Part shown: piece by piece, positions 34,233-44,893 of the stretch
Layout of the letters: each line of letters starts with the position of its first letter
How positions within the stretch are numbered: the first letter of the stretch is position 1
NCBI GenBank assembly: GCA_022225965.2
Contig: JAKJXP020000061.1
Span: 62,001-126,000, forward strand
DNA: 64,000 nucleotides
DNA from: Diatrype stigma
Lineage: Eukaryota > Ascomycota > Sordariomycetes > Xylariales > Diatrypaceae
Direction: 5' to 3'
The notes under the pieces: generated by a model
Database searches by the model: none
The model's input: the letters and a program-made list of their open reading frames with translations, nothing else
What the model was told of the DNA's origin: nothing
Translations under genes and position numbers: made by a program

Positions 34233-37200
34233 TCACCGCAAGCATTGCTCCTCGAAAACCCCCAGCGGACCCCTGAGCTTTGTGAACATCTCCTCCCTCT
34301 CGCCTTCGGGCGTGCTTAGGGCCGTCACGGCACCGCCGGCACCGATATGCCACACCTCCTCAAGCACCTCCTGGACCCCCTCGTCACCTCCCTCTCCTTC
34401 CTCTTTACGGACGACGCGGGTGACCGTTGTCTCGTCGTCCCACCGGAAGAGGCTACGGATCGTCACGCTCCAGTCGCCTCGGCCCGCAACATCCATGTAG
34501 CCCACGACGCCCGAATACAGGCTCCGTTCGGGCCCCTGCCCCTCCAGCCCCTGCCCCAGCAGCAGCTCGCAGCTCCGCTTCTTAGGCGCGCCCGTCATGC
34601 TCCCCGGCGGCAGGCTAGCAGCTAGGACGTCGAGGCCAGTGACTCGGTTCTGGCTCGGCTGCTGTTGATGGCTCTCGCTGCCGCTGCCGCTGCCGCCAAC
34701 AGTTGTTTTTGCTGCTGCTGTTGTTGTTGTTGTTGTTGACGGTGCTGCCGCTGCCGCCGCCGGTGGGAACCGACCCTCGACGACGCTGACCATCTGGAAC
34801 ACGCTAGCGTACTCCTCGACCTTGAGGAGGTGCGGGACCGACACGCCGCCCGCGCCGCACACGCCGTGCAGGTCGTGCCGCACTAGGTCGACGATCATGA
34901 GGTTCTCGGCCTCCTCCTTGGGCACGCGGAGGAGGCGCTCCGCCTGCTCGAGCGTCGTCGTCGCTCCCCCGCTCCGGCCCTCCCCTCCCTTGCGCACCGT
35001 CCCCTTCATCGGCCGCATCGAGCACCGCCCGCCGACGCCGTCGAACTCCAGGAACCGCTCGGGTGAGCTGCTGACCAGCGTCGCGCCGCCGAGCCGCAAG
35101 TACGACCCGTAGGGCGCCGGCTGCCGCTCTCGCAGGCGCCGGTAGAGCTTCCATGACGCGGTGTCCTGCAGCAACTGGGGACCGTGATTCCTGTGGTTAT
35201 GGTCGTTGTAGTAGTGGTTGGTGTGGCTGTTGTCCCCCTTTCCTCCGATGTTTGTGGTGGTGGTGGTGGTGGTGGTGATCAGCGTCTGGTCCGTCAGGCA
35301 CAGCTCGTACGAGTCTCCCGACGCTATGAACTCCTGGCACCGACGGACCTTGGCCTCGTACGCGGCGGCGTCTGGGGTCTGGATGCGCGTAGTCGGCATC
35401 GTTGTCGTCGATCTTGTAGCCGTCGTCATGTTTGTTATTTTCGCCGGCCCTGTCGTTGTCGGCGTAAGGGGCGGCGTCGGCTGTCCCACGCTATCGACAG
35501 CAGCCGCAGTGGCACCAGCGGGTCCAGAATCAGGACGGGAACCTGCGCGCAGCGTGCCATCTCGCCAGAAAGCCGAACTTGAAAGTCTTTCGGCCGTGAC
35601 GTCGAGCCACCCAGTGCTAACTGCTGCTGATGTTGGTTTAGAGCTCGAGGGGGGCGCTAGGGTCTGCACGCGCAATGTGCCCTCCAAGTGGTCTATCACG
35701 ATGCTCTTAGTGACCCAGACAAAGCATAGGTCTGGCCGGGCATGTTGGTCTGGAGGTCCACGGCCCTTCTGCGACTGCTGCTGCTGCTGCCGTCGCACGC
35801 CGATGCCCTCTAGCCCTAGCTCGTATGTGATATAGCCCATGAAGCCTCCGAGGAAAGGTGACGATGAAAACGACGAAGCTGATGGTGATACGTTACTCAA
35901 AGAGTCGGCCGTAAGTTCCCGTCTCGCCCAGAAGCCACCCAGGAGTTGCCATATAGTCGAGTGCGAACCTAGCTCTACCCGCTCGTCCTCAGCGGCGCAC
36001 ACCCCGCCACTGCCCACGCGAGCGGTGACGTGCCGATCCCCTGTAGTATACTGCAGCTTCAACGCCTCGTCGACGTCCAGGGCGATGATGCTGTAGCGGC
36101 CTCGAACGTCGGGGCCAATTTTCGATTCGTTTGCGCTTGTATTCACGCTTGCACTTGCACTTGCCGAGTCGAGGATAATAAATTCCGCTGCCGTTGATTT
36201 CGCTTCTGCTGTTTCTGTTGTCGTTCTCGGCTGCTGCGCTTCTTCCTGGAGGATCTCGACGACATCGGGAACGGCGACGTGCGCGGGGAGATCCAGCACC
36301 CTGGACTGGTACTGATAGTCGAGGCCAAGGGTTGCTAGAGGGCTTTCTCCGTTTACCCAGGCACGGTAGTCGTCCATCTTGTTAGTGACGTTTTGTTGTG
36401 GCTTTTTCCCGCTGCCGGCATCTGGGATTGCGGCGTGGGTTGGACACAGAGATAAACGTCGGGTGATACCAGCTGATAGATAGGGGCTGCTGCTACTATG
36501 ATTAATAACCCGGCCGGTGGCACGGTTCCACCGCACCGCCTCCTCGAACCAGTTTCGGATGACCTGGTGGCCCGCGGGCTCGGTGCAGATCGACTCGGGG
36601 TGGTACTGCAGGCCCCAGAACGGCTTCGCGCGATGTCTCACGCCCATGAGGATGCGCTCCTCCGCACGGCCGCCGCCGCTGCCGCCGCCGCCACTGGCGC
36701 CCCTATCCTCGTACGTCCACGCCAAAGGCACTATGTCGGGCAGGTGCTCTGCCGCACGCCACCGCGCGGCGGGCCAGTCCGCCTCGCTGACCGCGTCCTG
36801 CCCGATGTCCACGTGCAGGCTGTGGTACAGCGTCGCCTTGAAGGGCGGAACGCCGCGGAATACGTTGCCGGCGGCAGAGTCTGCGTCGTGGTCGATCGCC
36901 CGGATCATGCCGTGCAGCCCCGTCGGTCGCAGCTTCCGCACGGCGCCGCCGCAGCTGAGCACGAGGCTCTGAAATCCAAGGCAGATGCCGAGCGCGGGAA
37001 CTGGGCCGGCGTCTGCCTCCGCTTCCGCTTCCGCTTCCGCCTCCCCGAGTGCCCACACGTGCCGCATGAGCCCCACGTCGCGGGCCGAAGCCGGCGAGCC
37101 GGGGCCTGGTCCGCAGACGACGGCGTCGTAGTGGCGGAGCGCATTGGCTAAACGACGCCTGCCGCTACTACTACTACCACTGCGAAATTCGAAGTCGGTC

Positions 37201-37367
37201 TCCCCCTGCCCATCCGCCGCACCGCCGCTGTCACCATCATCACGGAAGTGAGGCGAGTCGATGGACAGTATCTCGACGTCAACATCGAGGATCGTGGTTA
37301 GGAGGGACACGATATTGTTGCTGAACGAGTCGTAGGCGTCCAGAAATAGAATCCTCGGACGATCCAT
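34233..37367 (-). CDS. ABZ1: Fused aminodeoxychorismate synthase (PabA-PabB)
   Basis: This makes 4-amino-4-deoxychorismate from chorismate and glutamine, the first step toward p-aminobenzoate and folate. It is a single exon of 1044 aa. The N-terminal class I glutamine amidotransferase (to about residue 280) has Cys129 in LGICLGFQSL and His256/Glu258 in GLQYHPESI as the triad. The C-terminal chorismate-binding domain shows SMRPMKGTVRKG, the KEEAENLMIVDLVRHDLHG block, LPPGSMTGAPKKRSCELL and GVVGYMDVAGRGDWSVTIRS. KGT in place of the anthranilate-synthase signature favours PABA over tryptophan synthesis. Several low-complexity inserts break the domains: an Ala-Glu repeat at 109-119, Gly-rich 224-233, Thr-rich tracts near 690-720 and a Ser/Gln stretch near 920, so the protein is longer than bacterial counterparts. 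Confidence 0.93.
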   Translation of the reverse strand: MDRPRILFLDAYDSFSNNIVSLLTTILDVDVEILSIDSPHFRDDGDSGGAADGQGETDFEFRSGSSSSGRRRLANALRHYDAVVCGPGPGSPASARDVGLMRHVWALGEAEAEAEAEADAGPVPALGICLGFQSLVLSCGGAVRKLRPTGLHGMIRAIDHDADSAAGNVFRGVPPFKATLYHSLHVDIGQDAVSEADWPAARWRAAEHLPDIVPLAWTYEDRGASGGGGSGGGRAEERILMGVRHRAKPFWGLQYHPESICTEPAGHQVIRNWFEEAVRWNRATGRVINHSSSSPYLSAGITRRLSLCPTHAAIPDAGSGKKPQQNVTNKMDDYRAWVNGESPLATLGLDYQYQSRVLDLPAHVAVPDVVEILQEEAQQPRTTTETAEAKSTAAEFIILDSASASASVNTSANESKIGPDVRGRYSIIALDVDEALKLQYTTGDRHVTARVGSGGVCAAEDERVELGSHSTIWQLLGGFWARRELTADSLSNVSPSASSFSSSPFLGGFMGYITYELGLEGIGVRRQQQQQSQKGRGPPDQHARPDLCFVWVTKSIVIDHLEGTLRVQTLAPPSSSKPTSAAVSTGWLDVTAERLSSSAFWRDGTLRAGSRPDSGPAGATAAAVDSVGQPTPPLTPTTTGPAKITNMTTATRSTTTMPTTRIQTPDAAAYEAKVRRCQEFIASGDSYELCLTDQTLITTTTTTTTNIGGKGDNSHTNHYYNDHNHRNHGPQLLQDTASWKLYRRLRERQPAPYGSYLRLGGATLVSSSPERFLEFDGVGGRCSMRPMKGTVRKGGEGRSGGATTTLEQAERLLRVPKEEAENLMIVDLVRHDLHGVCGAGGVSVPHLLKVEEYASVFQMVSVVEGRFPPAAAAAAPSTTTTTTAAAKTTVGGSGSGSESHQQQPSQNRVTGLDVLAASLPPGSMTGAPKKRSCELLLGQGLEGQGPERSLYSGVVGYMDVAGRGDWSVTIRSLFRWDDETTVTRVVRKEEGEGGDEGVQEVLEEVWHIGAGGAVTALSTPEGEREEMFTKLRGPLGVFEEQCLR

Positions 37368-38527
37368 GGTTTCTGCCTACTGCTGGTGGGCGGCGAGGTG
37401 GTGCCTACTACTCGAGGCTACTAGCTGTAGCTGAAGGGTCCTCGCTGAGAACCGAACTACATAGTTCTCATGGTGGGCGAGAGAAAGAGGGAGAGTGAGC
37501 ATGTACTTCAGGACTTTGTCAGGTTACACTGCGGTCCCAGGGAGGGCCCTTATGACGATCTAAAATTCAGGGTCTCCGCTAATGAAAAGCAAGAACCTTA
37601 TACCAACTCCCTAGACTATAGACTAGCGAAGGGCAAACAAAATTCTAGTGGTGGCTAACGGGGCCTAGATCGAGTTCGCTGACTGCTTGTCACACAGGCA
37701 CCTCTGTCATATACCGACTGAAGCCGGCCTGTGCCGGGTATAAGTGGAGTTTCAGGTGCGCTATTTTAGTTGTTGAATGACTACCGTTACTTCGAAGCTG
37801 TGAGGTTAGAGATGGATAGATATCAACGGTAATATCCAACAACGTATACCGAACCCAACTACATGGGTACTTACCTACTTACTTTATGTTGCTGCTATTA
37901 AATGATTTATCCTCCCAATATGTGTTCCTGTATCTGCTCTGACTGCCGTGTCCAGTTTTTCTTTGACATGCGTTGGGTGGGCAAGGTTGAAATATATATC
38001 CCAACGAGGACCCCGCAAAGAAAGGGGCAAGTAGCCATAGTCTACATAGTAATGCCTGCGGTTGTGGTCAACATTGAGATTGAACTGTATCATATGTAGT
38101 TTCACTCCTTGTCTTGGAACTATATGCTTGCAAACTGGGTGAATAAATATGTATTTGGCAAGATGCGTTTCACATACCATATACTACAAAGCATCGAGAG
38201 CTGGTTAAAAAAATATGTGTTTACCTCCTATGCGAGTTGATGCCTTGTTAGTACACCACCAAACCAACAGGGCTACCTCCTGCTTCCGACCATACTAAAG
38301 GCGTGCTAAATAAGGAATGATGGGCGGATAACGATGTAAGAAACGATCCCTGTATTCACTTCATCAATCAATCAACTAGGATATAACATGATGTAAAGGG
38401 CATTCACCAAAGTCCTATTCTCAGCTATGCCTCGAGGCACTGAAATGTCCGAGACACCATTTCGTAGAAGAAATACGAGGTTCTGGCCGCGATAGTGCTT
38501 GGATGATCAATATTCGAAGGACCGAAC
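37368..38527. other. Intergenic (1.16 kb)
   Basis: The upstream region of the aminodeoxychorismate synthase gene and the 3' side of the SNRNP27-like gene. Short frames at 37470..37658, 37884..38180 and 37902..38099 have no supporting features. Confidence 0.5.
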
Positions 38528-39469
38528 CTATCGGCCAGGACTGAGCGGCCTGTTAAAGCCGCCAACCCGGTTCATGTACTGGCGATACTCGGTCTTTTTC
38601 TCTTTCCGTACCGCGCCTGCATTGTTCCCGACAATGTGTGTCCCTTTTGTAGTACCGAACCCGCCGAACCCCATCATAGCCTGCATGGCAGCCATGCCAT
38701 CATCTACCACTTCCACGTCGTCATCCTCGCGATCGCCATCATCGTCCACATCCATGGCATGATCTTGCGACGCCGCGCGATTCCGCCCCTCGGGCTTAGG
38801 GGAGTCCGTGGCGTCGTAGCTCCTGCTTCTGTCGTCTCTTCTGCGGGGGTCGCTGTCCTCGTGCCTCCCGACCTTGAATGTCAAGGGGGTGCCGGCGCCT
38901 CGGCTCCGAGGTCTGTCGTCCTTCGGCCGTGTAGGCAATCCCAGCGCTGGCGACAGGGATCGCTTAGGTCCTCTGCCTCGCTCTGAATCTTTGAAGACGA
39001 AGTCAGCTGCATGTCCTGCGCGCCCAGCCTGATGGTTCTTCTCTGGAAACCCACCTCTCACGGGCGGCCCGTTCGGTTTGACGTCCTCGAGATCGCGTGG
39101 CCGCGGCTTGGCGTCTCCTCTTGCAGCATCATCCCGCCGACCGCCTCTTCCCCTCTCCCTGTAGCGATCATCCCCCCGCGACCGTTGCTGTCGATCGGGG
39201 TCGCGGTCTCTTTCTCTTTCTCTGTCCCTATCTCTGTCTTTGCGATCACGCGACCTCGACCGGTGCCTGTCGCGTCGGTCTCTCCTGGGCGACCTTGATC
39301 TGGAACGATGTCGACGGTCTATCTCTCGTATGCTGTCTTCTCGGTAGGCATCCCGGTCGTCCCTCCTGTCGCGCGCGCCGGGGCCGTGGCGGTTGTTGCG
39401 ACGTTCGGACTCGTCCCACATCTGCCTGCTGTCTGGGCGGTTGCGACCTCGTCGCGGTATGTCGGCCAT
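38528..39469 (-). CDS. SNRNP27: U4/U6.U5 tri-snRNP 27 kDa protein homologue
   Basis: A spliceosomal component of the tri-snRNP, acting in the nucleus around formation of the active site. Single exon of 313 aa with an ATG start at 39469. The N-terminal 170 residues are RS/RD/RE-rich (HRSRSRSPRRDRRDRHRSRS and similar), as in SR-type splicing factors. The C-terminal 50 residues carry the diagnostic block AAMQAMMGFGGFGTTKGTHI ... YRQYMNRVGGFNRPLSPGR, which corresponds to the conserved end of human SNRNP27. Longer than the human protein because of the linker in the middle (GAGTPLTFKVGRHEDSD). Divergent from the glucosidase I gene, 676 bp apart. Confidence 0.93.
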   Translation of the reverse strand: MADIPRRGRNRPDSRQMWDESERRNNRHGPGARDRRDDRDAYREDSIREIDRRHRSRSRSPRRDRRDRHRSRSRDRKDRDRDRERERDRDPDRQQRSRGDDRYRERGRGGRRDDAARGDAKPRPRDLEDVKPNGPPVRGGFPEKNHQAGRAGHAADFVFKDSERGRGPKRSLSPALGLPTRPKDDRPRSRGAGTPLTFKVGRHEDSDPRRRDDRSRSYDATDSPKPEGRNRAASQDHAMDVDDDGDREDDDVEVVDDGMAAMQAMMGFGGFGTTKGTHIVGNNAGAVRKEKKTEYRQYMNRVGGFNRPLSPGR

Positions 39470-40145
39470 GCTGTTGCTGGATCCTGGACGGTTTTCGTTG
39501 ATTTCCTGAAGATGCCTAGTAGTCTGATGTTTCGCCTCGTTTTTGGGAGGGAGGTCGGCAGTATTATGTGAAGATAAATGTCCAGATGAAAGTGGTTCGG
39601 AAACTTCCAGTTGGTTGTGGTCAAGTCAAGAGTTCAGGTACTAAGGCTGAGACGCTACGCTGCAAGGTATTTAGGTGGTATGTATGTAGGTAGTATGCAG
39701 CTGGAATTACTTTTGACGCCGGCCTGTAGTTAGATCGCTAGATGCACTAAACTTCCCTGTTCCTCAGCAGCTAGTTACTACGTATTAGCGCCGTAAAAGC
39801 ACCCAACGTACAAACAGCATACACGTATGTAGCTTATGTATGTATTGTACATATTCCAAATGGCCAATTACGTACATGTAGGGAGTTAAGCTCCAGAGGT
39901 CTACTGGAACGGTGAATAGCGCGGGGCAGTGAATGCTCTGATTGGGCGAATCCCCTGCATGAGCTTCAAGCCCATTACGTACTTGTGTATGTACCTGCCA
40001 TCACACTGTTCTGGTAACTACCAAAACTGTGTCCAAAAAAGACGGCGAGAGCTCCTCAGTCTCAGACCTTCACCTACTCTTTCCTCTACTGTCTCGAAGT
40101 GTCTTTCCTCAAGAACCCGGGGGTTCTTGACTATTCAATGAGATC
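39470..40145. promoter_or_regulatory. Divergent upstream region of SNRNP27 and glucosidase I genes
   Basis: No gene. It contains TATGTA/TACATA-rich microsatellite-like stretches (39679-39697, 39822-39850). No specific binding sites are supported. Confidence 0.5.
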
Positions 40146-42770
40146 ATGACGTTACGAAGCCAATTGACAGCTCTGCTGTCGTTCCTTTTCCTCTCCTTGT
40201 TGACGACAAGCGCCTCCGTGTCCGCGCTGGAAGAAGGCGAAGCTGTCCTCAACAGCGAGCTCAGCCGCGCAAACAACCAGAGTCTGTTCTGGGGCCCGTA
40301 CCGCCCAAATCTGTATTTTGGCGTCCGTCCAAGAGTCCCCAAGAGCTTGATCACTGCTCTGCTATGGGCCAAGGTGGATAATTATGGCCAGGTTCAGAAC
40401 AGTATGTTGCGTCCAGACTTGTATTAGATATGGTTGACTCCTCACGTACACGTTGCCTGACATCCCAGTTCCGTAGGCGTTCGTTATACCTGTGAGCAGC
40501 ATGCGGGCATGGCTGGCTACGGCTGGGATGAATACGATACACGCAGGGGCGGCGTACAGACTATTCACGATGCCGGTAATAACATCGACATAACCACGTC
40601 ATTCGTCAAGATCCCTGGAGGTGGCAATGGCGGTAGCTGGGCAGCGCGGATCAAGGGTGAACCCCGTGATGATGCGCCTCCTGATCTGAAAACCACGGTT
40701 GTTTTCTACCTGGCTTCTGAACAATGGGGTGAGCTTGTGGAAGTTGCTGACAACGGCGACGATACTGGCTTTGACGGAGATGTAATCTTCAAGGGGCAGT
40801 CTAGCGCATTGGGCGATTATAAGCTTGTGGTGACAAAAGGAACCGGTGCACATCCTGCTAGTTCTCACCCCATATCTGCCAAGAGGGATCTTGACAAGAC
40901 CACAGTTCAGTCGTTGAATGTTCCGGAGGACCGTTTATGGATGGCCAACCAGCTCCTCTTCGGTCAGTTCAGGGAGGGCATCAACGAGATAATCCAAGAC
41001 TATGGGAGCGAAAATGCGCCCCCGCCATGGCAAACTTATCAACTTGTCAATAAGCCCGAAGTTGCCAACGCGCACATTGTTCAGAAGAATTTCGAGGGTC
41101 CCTTCGAGTTCGATATCTTGTTCTCTAGCGATTCGGCTGGGAAGGATGTCACGAGCGAAGATTTGACCCGCGAGATCAAACTGACCACCGAGTCCTTTAA
41201 TGAGCGGTTCTCGGACGTCTTTGCGCTCCAAGCCCCTTTCAAGGATGAGAAGTATCGCAAATTTGGTAAGAGCATGCTTTCGAATTTAGCAGGAGGCATC
41301 GGATATTTCTACGGACAACACGTCGTCGACCGCTCCTATGCACCCGAGTACGAAGAGGAGAATGAAGGTTTCTGGGAAGAGACTGCCGAAGCTCGGGGCC
41401 GGAAGCAAGAGCAGCTCGAGGGCCCTTATGAACTCTTCACTAGTATACCCTCGAGGCCATTCTTCCCTCGAGGTTTCCTTTGGGACGAAGGCTTCCACCT
41501 ACTTCCAGTCGCGGATTGGGATTTGGAACTTACTCTTGAAATCGTGAAAAGCTGGTATAACCTCATAGATGAGGATGGCTGGATCGCTAGAGAACAGATT
41601 CTTGGTGACGAAGCTCGAAGCAAGGTTCCGCCTGAGTTTCAAGTACAATACCCACACTATGCGAACCCGCCCACACTATATCTGGTCCTCGACACCTTCC
41701 TAGAAAAGCTTCGCCAGACGAATGGAAGTCTTCCGGCTGCAAAGGAACGAGTCTCCCAGGACATTGGCACAGGTCTCGAAAATGCCTATCTGGACAACCC
41801 TTCAGCAGGCATTGAATATCTTCGCAATCTCTACCCTCTCCTGCGGCGGCAGTTCCTGTGGTTCAAGAGGACCCAGTTCGGTGATATCAAAACGTACGAC
41901 CGCGAAGCTTTCTCGCAGAGAGAGGCCTATCGATGGCGCGGACGGAGCATCCAGCATGTTCTTACAAGTGGCCTTGATGACTACCCGCGAGCGCAGCCCC
42001 CTCACCCTGGCGAGCTTCACGTTGATCTTATATCATGGGTTGGTCTAATGGCTAAGACTCTAATCAAAATTGCCGATGCTGTTGATTTGCCAGAAGACGC
42101 CCACGAATATACTGGTGTCCTGCACGCTATCGAGCGAAATTTGGTAGATCTACACTGGTCCGAGAAGGATGGCTGTTTCTGCGATGCCACTATCGATGCC
42201 TTTGAGGAGCATGAGTTGGTTTGCCACAAGGGTTACATATCCTTGTTCCCCTTTCTTGTGGGCTTGTTGAAGCCGGACGACCCGCATCTAGGCAAGACGC
42301 TTGACCTCCTAGGCGATGAAGATGAGCTTTTCAGTCCCCATGGCATTAGAAGTCTGAGCAAGAAGTCGGAATTCTATGGTACGGCCGAGAATTATTGGCG
42401 GAGCCCCGTGTGGATCAACATCAACTACCTCGCCCTTACCCAACTACATGTAAGTTCAGCGCCCCTCCCTTGACCAGTTTTTCGTTTCAAGATCTAGACT
42501 AATACGTATTTCCAGGACCTTGCTCTTCAAGAAGGCCCGTACAAAGCCAAAGCTCGGGATTTATACACAAGGCTCCGCAAGAACCTCATTGACACAGTAT
42601 ACAACAGCTGGGAGGAGACAGGCTTCGCATGGGAGCAGTACAACCCAGAGACGGGCCAGGGCCAGCGGACGCAGCACTTCACGGGCTGGACGAGCCTTGT
42701 TGTCAAGATCCTGGCCATGGATGACCTGAGCACATCTAGTGATAAAGGACACGCTAGAGATGAGCTTTGA
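40146..42770 (+). CDS. CWH41: Processing alpha-glucosidase I (mannosyl-oligosaccharide glucosidase, GH63)
   Basis: Removes the outermost alpha-1,2 glucose from Glc3Man9GlcNAc2 on new glycoproteins in the ER, the entry step of N-glycan processing. There are three exons, 40146..40401, 40477..42449 and 42516..42770, giving 827 aa. The introns are GTATGT...CCGTAG and GTAAGT...TTCCAG. The N-terminus ([20 protein letters not shown]) is a signal peptide or signal anchor. Family blocks in order are [76 protein letters not shown] (the motif holding catalytic-site acids in GH63), [15 protein letters not shown] and [17 protein letters not shown]. The last four residues are RDEL, a KDEL-type retrieval signal, unexpected for a protein usually held by a membrane anchor. 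Confidence 0.95.
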
Positions 42771-43816
42771 GGCGTTGAAACAAGAAAACATCTACGCGGA
42801 ATAAGGCTACAACGGGATTGCTACACTGAGAAGAAGAATGGTAACGACAACGTTCCCTGTACATAGTAGATAGGGATGATTCACCCGAGGTGATTTGTAC
42901 TTCAAGAGCCAGGCTACATCTGTGTGTAGTACTGGGGTTAGCTATGAAAATGTAGCAATAACGAGCCCATAGAAATCCACCACGTCTCCGTTTCATTACA
43001 AACCTCATTCACCGGCGCAGATTCTGTTTTACGTGAAAGATCATGCCTATTCTTCTACCCCCTCCTAACGTAATCTAATGACACCTGCCCCTAATGGTAT
43101 ACAACGTGGTATTTAACTACCACTACCACAAGATTTCATAACAAATAGACAGCTAACCATTCATCCCGGAATCTTCGAACTGGGACATGCAACACTCAAC
43201 GATGACGACGGCGATGATAAGCAAAGGCGTGAACACAACTGCGATAATTATGCAATGCGGCTCCAATGTATCGCGGCCTACATCCTAGGAATCCGCAGGC
43301 TCCTTGCCAGTGATAAAAAAACCAAGTGGGAATGCAAACATATAATAAAGGAGAAGGGGGAGTCCGGAGACTTTGGCACAATGAGAGGAGGGCTTTTAAC
43401 CGTAATACTACCTACATGTTAGATACCTCCCTACTGTAGCCACAAGAAGATACTCCGCAGTACGTGACCGAGTACAGTAATGCACCGTATTCAATATATT
43501 TGGCGCTAAAATGGTGGCGCTGAAGTGGTACAGAACTCCACCAAATATAGCGCTGGGAGTCCGGGACAACCTATCCTTCAACGTATCTGGACGCAATACA
43601 GTATAATTCTTTAGTGTTGCAACTGTGCCAGGCCGTACCTATAAGTACCTATAAGTTGCAGTAAGCTTACAGCCAGGTACTTACTTTTGGCTGCGACCTT
43701 CGTCCAAACTCACACTTATACCTATACCTCCTACCCAACTACTTCAGAGAAACCGCCTTGTACTTCGGAGTTCAGCAGGTGGAGGTTAGTGTAAACATAC
43801 GAGGCAAGGCCGCAAG
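42771..43816. other. Intergenic, glucosidase I 3' side and GH18 upstream region
   Basis: No gene supported. Short minus-strand frames (42754..43008, 43196..43381, 43408..43596) show no conserved features. CCTATAAGTACCTATAAGT near 43637-43657 is a small tandem repeat. Confidence 0.5.
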
Positions 43817-44893
43817 ATGGCGTCGACGCAACCTGCTGGTCCGCTACCTCGAATCATTCTGTATCACCAGACGACGCACGACCCGGACGGAAACCTCATC
43901 TCCATACTGCCACTGCTCACGCAGCCGGGCATTTCCATCACGCACCTGATCGTGGCCGCCATCCACATCAACGAGGACCCCGACGGCCTGACGCTCAACG
44001 ACCACCCGCCCTCGGACCCGCGCTACACCTCGCTGTGGGCGGAGCTGCGGATCGCCCAGGCGAGCGGGGTCGCCGTGCTGGGCATGCTCGGCGGCGCGGC
44101 CAAGGGCTCGTACGCGCGGCTCGACGTGCACGGGGAGGACGACGGCGACGACACCGCCGCCTTCGAGCGGTACTACGCGCCGGTGCACGACCTCGTGCGC
44201 GAGCGCGGGCTGCAGGGCCTGGACCTGGACGTGGAGGAGGACATGTCGCTCGCGGGGGCGGTGCGGCTCGTCGACCGGCTGCGGGCCGACTTCGGCCCGG
44301 GCTTCCTGATCACGCTGGCGCCGGTGGCGGCGGCGCTGCTCGACCCCCGCCGCAACCTCAGCGGCTTCGACTACGCCGCGCTCGAGGCCGCGCGCGGCCG
44401 CCAGATCGCCTGGTACAACGCCCAGTTCTACTGCGGCTGGGGCGACGCCTCCACCCCGGCCATGTACGAAATGGTGTGCGGCGCCGGCGCCGGCTGGCCC
44501 CCCGAGAAGGTCGTGCTCGGCCTCGTCACCAGCCCCGACAACGGCCCCGGCTGGGTGCCCCCCGCCATGCTGGCCGCGACGCTGGCGTGGCTGCGCCGCC
44601 GCTTCCCCCGCTTCGGCGGCGTCATGGGCTGGGAGTACTTCAATGGCCTGCCCGGTGGGCGGGAGAGGCCGTGGGAGTGGGCGCGGGAGATGACTAGGCT
44701 TTTGAGGGATGCCGGTGACGGGACTGATACGCCGGCCAACACGCAGGCTGCCGGTGCCGGTGTCGGTGTTAGTGCTGCCCGTGGACCCGTATTGGCGGAT
44801 GCGGATCCTGATATTGCTGGCGATACGTTGGAAGTTCGCGTTCCGGACGACTTCGATTACTATTCTGGCACATCAGACAATGACGACAGTTGA
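43817..44893 (+). CDS. GH18 family protein (chitinase/ENGase-like), no signal peptide
   Basis: Single exon, 358 aa. It is a TIM-barrel glycoside hydrolase of family 18, whose members cleave beta-1,4 GlcNAc links in chitin or the N-glycan core by substrate-assisted catalysis. Strand 1 is IILYHQTTHDPDG, strand 3 GVAVLGMLGGAAKGSYA, and the catalytic strand is LQGLDLDVEE with Asp136, Asp138 and Glu140. Of the DxxDxDxE signature the first Asp is Gln133. YNAQFYCGWGD and GVMGWEYFNG correspond to later substrate-site strands. The absence of a leader and the single small domain fit intracellular GH18 proteins. The C-terminal 50 residues are acidic and disordered. The coding part is extremely GC-rich. 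It lies beside the glucosidase I gene; a shared glycan role is only suggested. Confidence 0.88.
   Translation: MASTQPAGPLPRIILYHQTTHDPDGNLISILPLLTQPGISITHLIVAAIHINEDPDGLTLNDHPPSDPRYTSLWAELRIAQASGVAVLGMLGGAAKGSYARLDVHGEDDGDDTAAFERYYAPVHDLVRERGLQGLDLDVEEDMSLAGAVRLVDRLRADFGPGFLITLAPVAAALLDPRRNLSGFDYAALEAARGRQIAWYNAQFYCGWGDASTPAMYEMVCGAGAGWPPEKVVLGLVTSPDNGPGWVPPAMLAATLAWLRRRFPRFGGVMGWEYFNGLPGGRERPWEWAREMTRLLRDAGDGTDTPANTQAAGAGVGVSAARGPVLADADPDIAGDTLEVRVPDDFDYYSGTSDNDDS

Noticed and set aside
36498..37151. 217-codon plus-strand frame opposite the aminodeoxychorismate synthase
   Set aside because: Shadow of the amidotransferase domain, whose motifs are unambiguous on the minus strand.
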